A stretch of DNA of 64,000 nucleotides from DATKUC01 sp964577375 (GTDB lineage Bacteria > Spirochaetota > Spirochaetia > DSM-27196 > DATKUC01): NCBI GenBank assembly GCA_964577375.1, contig CAZNYW010000003.1, forward strand, positions 1 to 64,000, in the 5' to 3' direction. Position numbers and translations under genes: made by a program. Each line of letters opens with the position of its first letter. Position 1 is the stretch's first letter. Under the pieces are notes generated by a model, which was not told where the DNA came from, ran no database searches, and saw only the letters and a program-made list of their open reading frames with translations. Shown in pieces: positions 17,437-28,253 of the stretch.

Positions 17437-18524
17437 GAGCGATCCCCTCTGCCTCGTTTACGCAGACGGTGGAAATAGTAGGCCCGCGCCGTCTCGGCGG
17501 CACGGTAGGCATGATAACGGACCGGCTTCAATGAGAGGTCCCAGCAGCCTGGACGATGAATCACCTTTCCGCCGAATCCTGTCTTGAACCGGTAGAGACC
17601 AGACATTGGATGGTCGGGATCATCGCTGGGAGGAATGCCGAACAGATCATATTCGGTACAGCCGAACTCCGCGGCATCCTGCATCGCACGCCATTGAAGC
17701 AGATAGGCCGGCATCAGGTTGCGCTTCTCGTTGGAGGAGGCACCGTAGAGATAGGTGGCCCGGCGGCCGTGGAACGCGGTAATGATACCGGCGAGGAGGT
17801 CGTCCCCGTGGGTTGCCAGATAGAGTCTCAGCTCCGGCCTGCGGCCGGCGAATTCGGTGGAAAGCTCGAAGAGTGCTCGATAGTACTCGGCGGAGTGGAT
17901 GGCGATCCGGTCCCGCCGGGCCGTCTCCCGGTAGAGTGAATACCACGCGTCGAAGTCCTCGAGGCCCCGCCGTGAAGCCTCCACGCCACGCCGCTCGGCG
18001 AGCCGGATATTGTACCGGGTCTTCGACTTCATCTGCGAAAGAATCTGGTCCAGACCGGTTGAGAGGTCGACGACCACCGTGCTCGGCGGCTGGACATCCG
18101 ACGAGGCCGGACGGAGACCGGGAAGCGACGGCCGGTAGGATTCCTTCTCCGGCGCCGAATCACTCGCGACGACCGGGCCGGGCAGGTCGAAACGCACAAA
18201 CAGAGCGCCGTCCGGCAGCGAACGCAGGAGCTCACGCGCGATCGGCGCGAGGAGATCACCGTCCACCGGATCCTTTCCGCCGTCCGGCCCGTGCGGGATG
18301 TAGGCAATGCTCAGCCCTGCTCCGAGACTCCGCTGCAGCGCGAGAAGCTGCAGATGCTTCGCGTCCGCAGCGCCGCCGGCGCCGCTGATCTGCATGGCGA
18401 AGGCGTGGGCCTCCCATCCAAACCGCGCTTTGTGCGCACCCCAGAAACCCGACTGCAGGAGATTGTCTCCTCCGTCGAGCGCCTCGAGTGCGATCTTTTC
18501 GAGCGTTACCGGATTCTGCTGCAT
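17433..18524 (-). CDS. FemAB-family aminoacyltransferase (peptidoglycan bridge type)
   Basis: This 363-aa protein has the twin GNAT-like layout of FemX/FmhB enzymes, which move an amino acid from aminoacyl-tRNA to the stem peptide of lipid II. Recognisable blocks are QSGFWGAHKARFGW at the start, MKSKTRYNIRLAERRGV near residue 155, and ATYLYGASSNEKRNLMPAYLLQW, YDLFGIPP and GLYRFKTGFGG in the second half. It is co-transcribed behind metG (15 bp gap). A substrate cannot be deduced. A FemAB enzyme implies an interpeptide bridge or side-chain residue in the wall. Confidence 0.82.
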   Translation of the reverse strand: MQQNPVTLEKIALEALDGGDNLLQSGFWGAHKARFGWEAHAFAMQISGAGGAADAKHLQLLALQRSLGAGLSIAYIPHGPDGGKDPVDGDLLAPIARELLRSLPDGALFVRFDLPGPVVASDSAPEKESYRPSLPGLRPASSDVQPPSTVVVDLSTGLDQILSQMKSKTRYNIRLAERRGVEASRRGLEDFDAWYSLYRETARRDRIAIHSAEYYRALFELSTEFAGRRPELRLYLATHGDDLLAGIITAFHGRRATYLYGASSNEKRNLMPAYLLQWRAMQDAAEFGCTEYDLFGIPPSDDPDHPMSGLYRFKTGFGGKVIHRPGCWDLSLKPVRYHAYRAAETARAYYFHRLRKRGRGDRS

Positions 18525-18539
18525 GGCGAGGGGGACAGC

Positions 18540-20798
<2,259 letters not shown>

Positions 20799-20807
20799 GA
20801 GAAAATT

Positions 20808-20836
20808 ACTATAGGAAGACGCCGGAACGATGTCAA
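20808..20836 (-). promoter_or_regulatory. Strong promoter of the metG run, leaderless geometry
   Basis: On the minus strand a consensus TTGACA (20831-20836), a 17-bp spacer and TATAGT (20808-20813) end 9 nt before the ATG at 20798. A start site 7 nt after the -10 box would leave a leader of only about 2-3 nt. Confidence 0.75.
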
Positions 20837-20859
20837 GCTGAGCCCGGTTTTGCACGTTC

Positions 20860-20888
20860 TTGACCATCGGTCGGCAAACCTTTACCGT
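20860..20888 (+). promoter_or_regulatory. Possible promoter of hflKC
   Basis: TTGACC (20860-20865), a 17-bp spacer and TACCGT (20883-20888) would start transcription near 20895, leaving a leader of about 150 nt before hflK. The -10 box is weak. Confidence 0.35.
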
Positions 20889-20983
20889 GGACACCTCACA
20901 CTGTAAATCAGCAAGCCTTTCACAACCCGGCCCAGGGGGGAAGTGCGCGGGGTGGACGCGCGCGGGCGACTCTCAGTTCGGGC

Positions 20984-21020
20984 CGGCCCGAGGTGCGGAA
21001 CCGTTGGGGACGCACCGGGC
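20984..21020 (+). promoter_or_regulatory. Hairpin in the hflK leader
   Basis: GGTGCG (20992-20997) pairs with CGCACC (21011-21016), and flanking GCCC pairs with GGGC across a 2-nt bulge, giving about a 10-bp stem. It lies roughly 20 nt before the hflK Shine-Dalgarno. No U-run follows, so it is not a terminator. Confidence 0.35.
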
Positions 21021-21043
21021 ATTACCAGAATCAAGGAGGCCGT

Positions 21044-22075
21044 ATGTCGGAAGAAGGATTCCGAAACTCAGGATTACCGTTCTCAGTCAAGCCGCGGACT
21101 GTGCTGCTGATCATTCTTGCCATCGTCGTCATCGCGATAGCGGGAAGCAGCTTCTTCGTGGTAGATCAGACCGAAGAGGCAGTCGTGCTCAGGCTCGGCA
21201 AGTTCAATCGCACGCTCGGGCCAGGGCTGCACTGGAAGATACCACTGGGTGTGGAGAAGAATTACAACGTCCCCACCCAGGTGATCCAGAACATGTCGTT
21301 CGGATTCCGGACCGAACGCGCAGGCGTCAACACCGTCTACTCCAAGGTGGACTACCCGGAAGAGTCGATCATGCTCACCGGAGATCTCAATATCGTCGAT
21401 GTCGAATGGACGATTCAGTACCGGATTACCGACGCGCGAGCCTGGCTCTTCCACGTCGACAATCAGCAAAAAACCGTGCGTGACATCTCGCAATCGGTCA
21501 TCAACATGCTCGTAGGCGACCGCGCGATCCTCGACGTCATGGGCGCTGAACGGGCAAACATCGAGTTTCAGGGCCAGGAGGAGATGAACAAGCTCTTCGA
21601 TTCCTACGGGCTGGGACTGACCGTAACAACCGTGAAGCTCAGAAACATCGTCCCTCCCACCGGACCGGTAAAGGACGCGTTCGAGGACGTCAACCGTGCC
21701 GTGCAGGACATGAACCGACTCATCAACGAGGGCAAGGAGGCCTTCAACAAGGAGATCCCGCGAGCCCGAGGGGAGGCCGAACAGGTCATCCAGCAGGCAA
21801 AAGGCTACGCGTCCGAACGGGTCAACCGCGCCGACGGCGACGTCGCCCGATTCAGCGACGTGCTCGCACAGTACAACGTGGAGCCGGATACGACGCGGAC
21901 ACGGCTCTACTATGAGATGGTGGAGTCGGTCTTTCAGAATAACAAGGGCGAAGACCTGATCGACAGGAACTTCAGCAATTTCATTCCGCTCATGAATCTC
22001 CAGAGCCGCAAGAACGCAACCGCTCCGTCTGCGTCTCCGGCGCCGGCCGCAGCCGTACAAGGAGGCAACCAGTGA
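21044..22075 (+). CDS. hflK: Membrane protease regulator HflK
   Basis: HflK and HflC form a membrane complex that surrounds and restrains the FtsH protease. The 343-aa protein has one N-terminal helix (about 18-42) and an SPFH/band-7 domain: QTEEAVVLRLGKFNRTLGPGLHWKIP, the DLNIVDVEWTIQYRI segment, and a long Ala/Glu coiled coil beginning near EAFNKEIPRARGEAEQ. AAGGAGG about 7 nt upstream sets the ATG. hflC overlaps the stop by 4 bp. The ftsH gene is not in the window. Confidence 0.93.
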   Translation: MSEEGFRNSGLPFSVKPRTVLLIILAIVVIAIAGSSFFVVDQTEEAVVLRLGKFNRTLGPGLHWKIPLGVEKNYNVPTQVIQNMSFGFRTERAGVNTVYSKVDYPEESIMLTGDLNIVDVEWTIQYRITDARAWLFHVDNQQKTVRDISQSVINMLVGDRAILDVMGAERANIEFQGQEEMNKLFDSYGLGLTVTTVKLRNIVPPTGPVKDAFEDVNRAVQDMNRLINEGKEAFNKEIPRARGEAEQVIQQAKGYASERVNRADGDVARFSDVLAQYNVEPDTTRTRLYYEMVESVFQNNKGEDLIDRNFSNFIPLMNLQSRKNATAPSASPAPAAAVQGGNQ

Positions 22076-23061
22076 AAAAGGTAGTGGTTACCCTCGTCGT
22101 AATTGGCGTGGTTCTGATTCTCTTTCTCGCCCTCGGTCCGTTCTACGTGGTCCAGGAGGGTCAACAGGCGGTGGTGATCCGCTTCGGCCAGATCATTGCC
22201 TCTACCGACAAGGCTGGGCTCCATCTGAAGACACCGGCGGTCGACAATGTGGTAACCTATAGCAAGAAGGTGCTCTCCTGGGACGGCGACCCCAGTCTAA
22301 TCCCCACCGCAGAGAACCAGTTTATCTGGGTTGATGCAACAGCGCGCTGGCGAATCGCGGACCCGGTGCTCTTCTACGGCCGGCTGACCACCATGGGGCA
22401 GGCCTACTCGCGCCTCGACGACGTCATCGAGAGCACGATCAAGACTGTCATTTCGCGAAGCCCGCTTCGAGAGGCGGTGCGCAACACCAACATTATCAAC
22501 CAGATCAAGAGATCCATCCTTCCGACCGACGCCCAGGGGCAGGACCTCGAGGGAATCGAGGAGCTTGCAAGCCTGACCACGACTCAGCAGCAGCAGCCGG
22601 AGGTGGCGAAGGGCCGGCGTGCACTCTCCAACGAGATGCTCGCGGCCGCAAAAGCGATCACGCCGGAGTTCGGAATCGAGATCATCGATATCGTAATCAG
22701 GCAGATCCGGTACAGCGATGAGCTCACCGAGAGCGTATACAACCGGATGGTGGCCGAGCGCAAGCAGATTGCAGAGGCGTCGCGCTCCTACGGGCAGGGC
22801 CGCAAGCAGCGGTGGCTCGGACAGATGGAGAACGAGAAGAGAGCGATCCTTTCGGAGGCCTACGCCACCTCGGAACAGATCCGCGGACAGGCTGACGCCG
22901 AGGCTGCACATACCTACTCGGCAGCCTACCGTCAGTCTCCGCGCTTCTTCGAGTTCTGGCGGGCGATGGAATCCTACCGGAAGACGCTGCCTCAGTTCAG
23001 CAAGACTCTGTCCACGGATATGGACTATTTCCGGTTTCTCTACAGCCCGACCGGTCGATAG
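22072..23061 (+). CDS. hflC: Membrane protease regulator HflC
   Basis: This 329-aa partner of HflK has an N-terminal helix (about 3-24) and an SPFH domain (VVQEGQQAVVIRFGQI ... IWVDATARWRIADP), then the coiled-coil segment with RMVAERKQIAEASRSYGQGRKQ that is typical of HflC. It starts with GTG overlapping the hflK stop, with GGAGG upstream. The stop is 12 bp from the convergent methylase stop, so there is no room for a separate terminator. Confidence 0.93.
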   Translation: MKKVVVTLVVIGVVLILFLALGPFYVVQEGQQAVVIRFGQIIASTDKAGLHLKTPAVDNVVTYSKKVLSWDGDPSLIPTAENQFIWVDATARWRIADPVLFYGRLTTMGQAYSRLDDVIESTIKTVISRSPLREAVRNTNIINQIKRSILPTDAQGQDLEGIEELASLTTTQQQQPEVAKGRRALSNEMLAAAKAITPEFGIEIIDIVIRQIRYSDELTESVYNRMVAERKQIAEASRSYGQGRKQRWLGQMENEKRAILSEAYATSEQIRGQADAEAAHTYSAAYRQSPRFFEFWRAMESYRKTLPQFSKTLSTDMDYFRFLYSPTGR

Positions 23062-23073
23062 TGTCCGGTCGAG

Positions 23074-24819
23074 CTAGTCGCTGACGCGGCGCCTGAACAG
23101 GTCGAGGAGCTCCGCAAGCGGCCGCTCTGCGCCCGGAAAGTTTTCCGGCCCGCGATGAACGGCCTCGAGCACTCGTTGCGAGAACTCCTCGAACTCCGTG
23201 CGGTATTTACGATTTGCGAACTTTCTCATGACGACAAAGAGTCGCCGCACACAGGCCCGGCGGCGGGGAATCAACGCCCCGCCGTCAAGGAGCCGGAGGA
23301 GAACGCCGGCCTCTTCACGGTTCGTCGCTGCGGCCGCGCCGGCAAGTCGGTCGCGAAGCGTCTCGAGCTCCTGAAGAGGGTTCGCGGCGAGCCATGCCGC
23401 AAAGCGCCTCGCCTGCTCCGGATCGAACGCCGTGAACCGGCACAGCTGCTCGGTCTCTGCACGGAATTCACCTGCGCCGGTAGAAGACCTGCCGCTGCCG
23501 AAGAGGACGGTCGATCCCTCGTGAGCGAAGTTCTCACGCAGGCGTTCCGGAACGAAGGCGCCCCGCAGCAGCATGCCGACTTCACGTTCGATCCGGAAGC
23601 GACGGAAATGCTCTTCGGAACCTGAGGCGGCGCGGCGTCCCCGCTCTACCACCAGCGCGAACTCCACGTTTGAGGTCTTACGCGACAGGCTCTGTTTTCC
23701 TCCCCGGTAGACGGTGTAGTCACTGCCGAAAAGGTCGACGTGCCCCTGGCGGGAGAGCATCTCCACAAGCTCTTCGAAAGGGATGATACCTTCGGTGTTG
23801 TAGCTGAGGACGACATAGCGTGCGTCCACCGTATCGAGCAGCGCTGAGAGCGCGGGAAGCGCGCTTCCCCGCGAGCAGTAGGGTGAGCGTGTGAGCTTCC
23901 AGTCCTTTCGAATGCCCGCCTTCTCGCACAGCCGCCCGTCGTCCCCGCGCTCGGCCGGCACCTCAGGCCGGTCCCATAGAGCAATCGTATTGAGCATGAA
24001 GTAGTTCGAACCGTACTGGTGGATGTTGTAGGGAGGATCGAGGTAGACGAGGTCCGCGGAACGTCCCGCCGTAAACTCCTGCGCCTCGTTTCGTGACGCC
24101 GTGCAACGGTGGCGGCCGTCGAAGAGCACTGGCGGCCGGAGACTCATCGGCGCCATGATTCTCCCCAGCGCGTCCCCCGAGTGGCCGCCGAACCCCTTGT
24201 GATACGCCTTGAAGACGCCCGACGTGTTTGCGTGCGTGGCCGCCTGGTGGAGCAGCAGCGCCGTCAGAATTGCCTTTTCCTTGAGCGCCCTTTCGGGAAG
24301 CTCCCACCCCGGATAGCGCTCTTCGATCCGGTTGCGGACACGGTCGATGAAAAGCGCATTTTCCCGAGTATAGAAGAGCCGTTCCACCCTGTAGTCCGCC
24401 CCGGCGGTTCGTGCAGGAGCAAAGTGGCGGCTCACGTACGCCGGACCGGGATCTCCCTCTGCCTGGAGCTTCGCGAGCGCTGCCGCGATTCCGCCGTCGC
24501 CGGCATAGAGGCCGTCGAGCTCGCTGCGATCACAGGCGACGTGGCAGCAGTTCACGATCCATGAGTAGAACTCCCAGTCCGATGCATGCACCTCGAAGCC
24601 AAGCGCCTTCGCCAGCCGCGAAACCGAACCGCTTCCGGCAAAGGGATCGAGGAAGGTGCGTACTGCATGGCGCCGGTCGAGCGAGACGAATACCTCCCCC
24701 AAAAAGGAGAGAAGCGCGCGTTTGTTACCGATGTAGGCAATGAGCTGTGATTGAAGGTACTCGCGAACGGCCGCGTCCGTGAGGTTGATCTTGCCGAATG
24801 CCGCCTCTGTTGCTACCAT
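23074..24819 (-). CDS. D12-class N6-adenine DNA methyltransferase with a long C-terminal extension
   Basis: The 581-aa protein has the Dam-like (D12, alpha-type) motif order: YIGNKRALL at 29-37, FLDPFAGSGSVSRLA (motif I, 57-70) and DPPYNIHQY (motif IV, 261-269), so it should methylate adenine N6. The last 200 residues or so are Arg-rich and unlike the usual D12 core, perhaps a specificity domain. No restriction enzyme gene is adjacent, so it appears to be an orphan methylase. Its start is 9 bp from the divergent murE start, and its start codon overlaps the murE -10 box. Confidence 0.82.
   Translation of the reverse strand: MVATEAAFGKINLTDAAVREYLQSQLIAYIGNKRALLSFLGEVFVSLDRRHAVRTFLDPFAGSGSVSRLAKALGFEVHASDWEFYSWIVNCCHVACDRSELDGLYAGDGGIAAALAKLQAEGDPGPAYVSRHFAPARTAGADYRVERLFYTRENALFIDRVRNRIEERYPGWELPERALKEKAILTALLLHQAATHANTSGVFKAYHKGFGGHSGDALGRIMAPMSLRPPVLFDGRHRCTASRNEAQEFTAGRSADLVYLDPPYNIHQYGSNYFMLNTIALWDRPEVPAERGDDGRLCEKAGIRKDWKLTRSPYCSRGSALPALSALLDTVDARYVVLSYNTEGIIPFEELVEMLSRQGHVDLFGSDYTVYRGGKQSLSRKTSNVEFALVVERGRRAASGSEEHFRRFRIEREVGMLLRGAFVPERLRENFAHEGSTVLFGSGRSSTGAGEFRAETEQLCRFTAFDPEQARRFAAWLAANPLQELETLRDRLAGAAAATNREEAGVLLRLLDGGALIPRRRACVRRLFVVMRKFANRKYRTEFEEFSQRVLEAVHRGPENFPGAERPLAELLDLFRRRVSD
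24791..24819 (+). promoter_or_regulatory. Promoter of murE inside the methylase 5' end, leaderless geometry
   Basis: TTGCCG (24791-24796), a 17-bp spacer and TACCAT (24814-24819) end 9 nt before the murE ATG at 24829. No Shine-Dalgarno is present. The -10 box coincides with the start codon of the divergent methylase gene. Confidence 0.5.
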
Positions 24820-24828
24820 ACGCCAACT

Positions 24829-26478
24829 ATGGAGAAGAGCTTATCAGCTATCCTCGCCGGCATCAACGTGACGGAGCTGGACGGTTCTCCGCAGACAATG
24901 GTCCGGGGCATCACCTATGACTCGCGCCGCGTCGAACCGGGATGGCTTTTCTGTGCGCTACCGGGCATACACGCCGACGGCCGCAGCTTCGCCTCGCACG
25001 CGGTTGAAAGAGGCGCCGCGGCCATTATCTACCAGGGGGAAAAGCCCGTTATCACCGGCGCTCAGGCCCTGGTCGGGGTGGCGGATGTCCGACGCGCAAT
25101 GTCGGCGGCCGCGGCGACCTTCGCGGCAAACCCCTCGCACGAGATCCCGGTCATCGGGGTGACCGGAACCGACGGCAAGAGCACGACGGTCTTTTTCACC
25201 TACCAGCTGCTCAATGCAGCCGGAGTCGCAAGCGGTTTTCTTTCCACCGTCGCGCTCGACGCCGACGGCACAATAGAAGTGAATCCTTTCCGCCAGTCCA
25301 CCCCGGAGGCGCCCGAGATACACGCCATTCTCCGGAGGATGATCGATCACGGCATGAGCGCCGCGGTGGTGGAGGCCACGTCGCACGGACTTTCACACCG
25401 TACCTCACGGCTTGCCGACGTGCGGTTCTCCGCGGCCGTCATGACGAACATCACCCACGAGCACCTCGAGTTTCACGGAACCTTCGAGCAGTACCGCGAC
25501 GACAAGGCAAACCTCTTCCGCACCGTCGATACCGTCGCCGCAGGGTTCGGGGTGACGAACGCGGATGACCCGAGCGGGATCTACTGCGAAGAGGCGACTA
25601 CCCGGCCGGTATTCCGATATTCCATCTCTCCGCTCGTCTCCGAGCGGGCGCTCGTCTCCGAGCGGGCGCTCGTCTCCGAGCGGGCGTCCGGCTACCGGCG
25701 GACGGACGCGGGTGGCCGCGTACACCTTCGCGCGATCAATCCCCGCCAGGACGGCGAGGGAATAACCGTGGATGTGCTCGCAGGCGAAGCGGTTCTCCGC
25801 GACGTCCGGCTCAACACACCGGGGCTCTTCAACGTCGAGAACCTGCTTGCCTCCTCCCTCGCTGCGGCCGGCAGTATCGTGACGCTCGGCGGCGCGCCCC
25901 CATTGGAGGACTCCGTGATTGAAAAGGCCGTCGAGATTCTCGGCTTTGCGCCGTCGCTCGTCCCGGTCAAAGGACGGCTGGCACCGGTGCGATGCGGACA
26001 GCCTTTCTCCGTCATGGTCGACTACGCGCACACGCCCGGGGCCTTCTCCAAGGTGCTCCCGATGATGCGGAGTGGACTCGAAGGAAGGCTAATCGTCCTC
26101 TTCGGCTCGGGCGGCGAGCGAGACCGTGCGAAGCGGCCTCTTCAGGGCCGAATCGCGGCCGAGCATGCCGAGATCGTCCTGCTTGCCGACGAGGATCCCC
26201 GGGGCGAGCCCCCGATGCAGGTGCTCGAAGAGATCGCCGCGGGCTGTCCGCACAGGAATCGCGGTGAGGACCTTTTCCTCATACCGGACCGCAAAGAGGC
26301 CATCCGCAAGGCCTTCGCGCTCGCGAGGCCCGGCGATCTGGTGCTCCTCCTCGGAAAAGGCCACGAGTACTCTATTATCTACCGGGATGGATCGATCCGC
26401 TGGGACGAAGAGGCGGAGGCGCGATCGGTGCTCGGTGAGATGGGATTTGACTGCCTCAAAACTGGAACAGGAGCGTGA
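24829..26478 (+). CDS. murE: UDP-N-acetylmuramyl-tripeptide synthetase (MurE)
   Basis: MurE adds the diamino acid to UDP-MurNAc-L-Ala-D-Glu. The 549-aa protein has YDSRRVEPGWLFCALPG, the ATP loop GVTGTDGKSTT, EATSHGLSHRT and NITHEHLEFHG with the DDKANLF carbamyl-Lys region. The motif that selects the third residue, DNPR in meso-diaminopimelate enzymes, reads EDPR at 455-458 (LLADEDPRGEPP), so the substrate may not be meso-DAP. An in-frame triple repeat of LVSERA sits at about residues 268-286. The gene is separate from murD. Its 3' end overlaps the next convergent gene by 23 bp. Confidence 0.93.
   Translation: MEKSLSAILAGINVTELDGSPQTMVRGITYDSRRVEPGWLFCALPGIHADGRSFASHAVERGAAAIIYQGEKPVITGAQALVGVADVRRAMSAAAATFAANPSHEIPVIGVTGTDGKSTTVFFTYQLLNAAGVASGFLSTVALDADGTIEVNPFRQSTPEAPEIHAILRRMIDHGMSAAVVEATSHGLSHRTSRLADVRFSAAVMTNITHEHLEFHGTFEQYRDDKANLFRTVDTVAAGFGVTNADDPSGIYCEEATTRPVFRYSISPLVSERALVSERALVSERASGYRRTDAGGRVHLRAINPRQDGEGITVDVLAGEAVLRDVRLNTPGLFNVENLLASSLAAAGSIVTLGGAPPLEDSVIEKAVEILGFAPSLVPVKGRLAPVRCGQPFSVMVDYAHTPGAFSKVLPMMRSGLEGRLIVLFGSGGERDRAKRPLQGRIAAEHAEIVLLADEDPRGEPPMQVLEEIAAGCPHRNRGEDLFLIPDRKEAIRKAFALARPGDLVLLLGKGHEYSIIYRDGSIRWDEEAEARSVLGEMGFDCLKTGTGA
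25631..25684 (+). repeat. Three perfect 18-bp tandem repeats inside murE
   Basis: The unit CGCTCGTCTCCGAGCGGG occurs three times without interruption and in frame, encoding repeated LVSERA. Each unit contains the inverted pair CGCTCG/CGAGCG around a 4-nt loop, a structure prone to slippage. Confidence 0.95.
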
Positions 26479-27667
26479 CCTCTGTTCTTCCGGTCTTTCG
26501 CGAGTCGTGCACCGACGATTCAAAACGCACTCCGCGCGTCCTGCAGGCGTCGGTGAGATAGGAATAGTAGTAGAGAGCAAGCTCGGTATTGGTGACCGAT
26601 TCCGGTATCTCCGCGTAGTACTCCCGGAGGCTCTTTCTGCGGTCGTAGATGCTTCGGTCCTCGTCGGGACTGGGTATGGCGAGCATTTCGGGTTGATGGT
26701 TCTGCACCACGAGCCGCAGATTGTTGAGTCCGACGCCTGATCCGCTTCTGCTCGTCATCGTCCAGCTTACCGATACCGCCTTTCCCCGTGCGGTCATCTC
26801 CCGGACAAACCGCTTTCTGAGTTCCTTGTCGTGAAGGATTCGGCCGCTGTCCCAGGTGTCGCCGTAGGTGGTACGCGCGTAATCCTGAATGTTGACGTTC
26901 TCCGCGTTGGTGACGACCTCGCGCGTCACGAGTGCGGCATACTCGGCGATCCCGGCCCGGTGGAGGTAGTCCTCCATCATCTCGCGAATGGATGCGACGA
27001 GCGACAGGTACTCCGCGCTCCCGCGGAACTGAGCGAGAATGAACCAGACAAACGGCCGTAGATTACCGACGAATTTCTCCGCGGTCAGTCCGCGGATTCG
27101 TCTTTCCTCTGCCTGAATTTCAAAATTCGTTTCGATAGCATCGACGACAGGCCGCAGCATTTCGGCGCGCAGCGCCGAGACTACGTCCTCGCTTCGCGCG
27201 AGAAGATGGCGCAGCTGGTCCTCATTCAACGGCGTGTCCCTGTCAATCGGTTTGCGAAGGTGACGTCTGTTCCATCGGACTATGAGATCAGATTCGAAAA
27301 TCTCGTCGTACACTCGCGAGTCGAACTGCTGGTACAGCATCGTGTAGAGCAGAAGCTTCGTCAGATCGAAAATGTCCGACTGCTGCTCGCCCATGTAGCC
27401 GGACGGAACCTCGACGCGGGTAACGTAGCCAAGCAGGACCATCCTTTGAACCGAAGCCGCGGAAAAACCGGAGAGGAACAGCCCGTATTCCGGCTCACGC
27501 GATCCTGATGCCTCACCGGAAAAGCGGTTGAGTCGTTTCTTGTTTCGGATAAAGAACTGAATGCCGCGACGCGTCAGGTAGACACGGACCGACAGATCGA
27601 GCGTGCTCTTTCTGGATGGCGGGGGAACGGAAGGTTCGTCTGCCGAAACCTCGTCACCAGTGGTCAT
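26456..27667 (-). CDS. Unknown protein with a degenerate histidine-kinase-like ATPase region
   Basis: I cannot name this 403-aa protein. The C-terminal third hints at a GHKL ATPase fold: AALVTREVVTNAENVNI resembles an N box, SGSGVGLNNLRLVVQNHQ resembles the G2 box of kinases (GxGLxxxxxxxxxHG), and a final EVTLLFQF strand fits. A phospho-acceptor His box and an intact G1 (DxGxG) motif are not seen. The N-terminal half is mostly helical. ATG 27667 lies inside the nitroreductase gene and has GGAGAA upstream. It may be a spirochaete-type regulator. Confidence 0.5.
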   Translation of the reverse strand: MTTGDEVSADEPSVPPPSRKSTLDLSVRVYLTRRGIQFFIRNKKRLNRFSGEASGSREPEYGLFLSGFSAASVQRMVLLGYVTRVEVPSGYMGEQQSDIFDLTKLLLYTMLYQQFDSRVYDEIFESDLIVRWNRRHLRKPIDRDTPLNEDQLRHLLARSEDVVSALRAEMLRPVVDAIETNFEIQAEERRIRGLTAEKFVGNLRPFVWFILAQFRGSAEYLSLVASIREMMEDYLHRAGIAEYAALVTREVVTNAENVNIQDYARTTYGDTWDSGRILHDKELRKRFVREMTARGKAVSVSWTMTSRSGSGVGLNNLRLVVQNHQPEMLAIPSPDEDRSIYDRRKSLREYYAEIPESVTNTELALYYYSYLTDACRTRGVRFESSVHDSRKTGRTEVTLLFQF

Positions 27668-28163
27668 ATGAGGCGATTCTCCGAAGGGGGAATTTCTGGA
27701 CACGCTCGCCGACGGAGGCCGGGTGCCCGATCAGGAGCAGCATGACGACCCGCATCGAGTAGGGAACGGACAGCGCTACCCGCACATCCTGTTCGTCGTA
27801 GGTTGTGATCATGCAGGTTCCCAGTTTCTCCCTCACCGCCTGGAGCATCATGAAGGAGGCTGCGATGGCGATGTCTATCGGATAGGAAAGCTGCCCGTTA
27901 GGCATTTTGTAATCGACATTGGTAGTGCAGCAGGCAACGATCGCCGGCGCGTTGCCGACATATTCCTGGCCGAAGCAGGCGGACTCCATCCGCTCTCTGA
28001 GCGCGGAATCCTGCACAACGATGAAGCGCCAGGCCTGGCGGTTCTTTGCGGAAGGAGCGAGCCGAGCGGCCTCGAGGATTCTCTCGAGCTGGGCCTTCGA
28101 TACCGGATCTGGCAAAAAGTCCCGGACGCTGGTCCTGTTCTTGATCTCCGGAAGCAGATCCAT
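27654..28163 (-). CDS. Nitroreductase family FMN protein
   Basis: The 169-aa protein has the family start IKNRTSVRDFLPDPVSKAQLERILEAARLAPSAKNRQAWRF, whose Arg-Ser-Arg region binds FMN phosphate, then IDIAIAASFMMLQA and the late LLLIGHPA strand. Such homodimers reduce nitro, quinone or other substrates with NAD(P)H. At 169 aa it is a short member. A very strong SD (GGGGGAGG) precedes the ATG. Its 3' end overlaps the start of the HATPase-like gene by 14 bp. Confidence 0.85.
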   Translation of the reverse strand: MDLLPEIKNRTSVRDFLPDPVSKAQLERILEAARLAPSAKNRQAWRFIVVQDSALRERMESACFGQEYVGNAPAIVACCTTNVDYKMPNGQLSYPIDIAIAASFMMLQAVREKLGTCMITTYDEQDVRVALSVPYSMRVVMLLLIGHPASVGERVQKFPLRRIASYDHW

Positions 28164-28213
28164 AATCCTCCCCCCAATGGTTGTTCGAGCAGACCCCGTA
28201 ATTGTGCGATCCC

Positions 28214-28243
28214 TTGACTAACGTTCTTCCTTTTACCTATGCT
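28214..28243 (+). promoter_or_regulatory. Promoter of the M28-like gene, possible leaderless geometry
   Basis: TTGACT (28214-28219), an 18-bp spacer and TATGCT (28238-28243) end 10 nt before ATG 28254, with no SD. A perfect TATAAT also lies at 28250-28255, overlapping the ATG, so the assignment is not certain. Confidence 0.45.
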
Positions 28244-28253
28244 CACGCATATA

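Noticed and set aside
20799..21043. Small RNA such as SRP RNA in the 245-bp gap before hflK
   Set aside because: The conserved SRP tetraloop region is absent. The gap is explained by the metG promoter, a weak hflK promoter and a leader hairpin.
23074..24819. Restriction-modification system
   Set aside because: Only the methylase is present. The flanking genes are hflC and murE, with no endonuclease or specificity subunit.
25631..25684. CRISPR-like or phase-variation repeat
   Set aside because: The three 18-bp units have no spacers and their number is a multiple of three bases, so this is a protein-coding tandem repeat and not a CRISPR array or an on/off switch.
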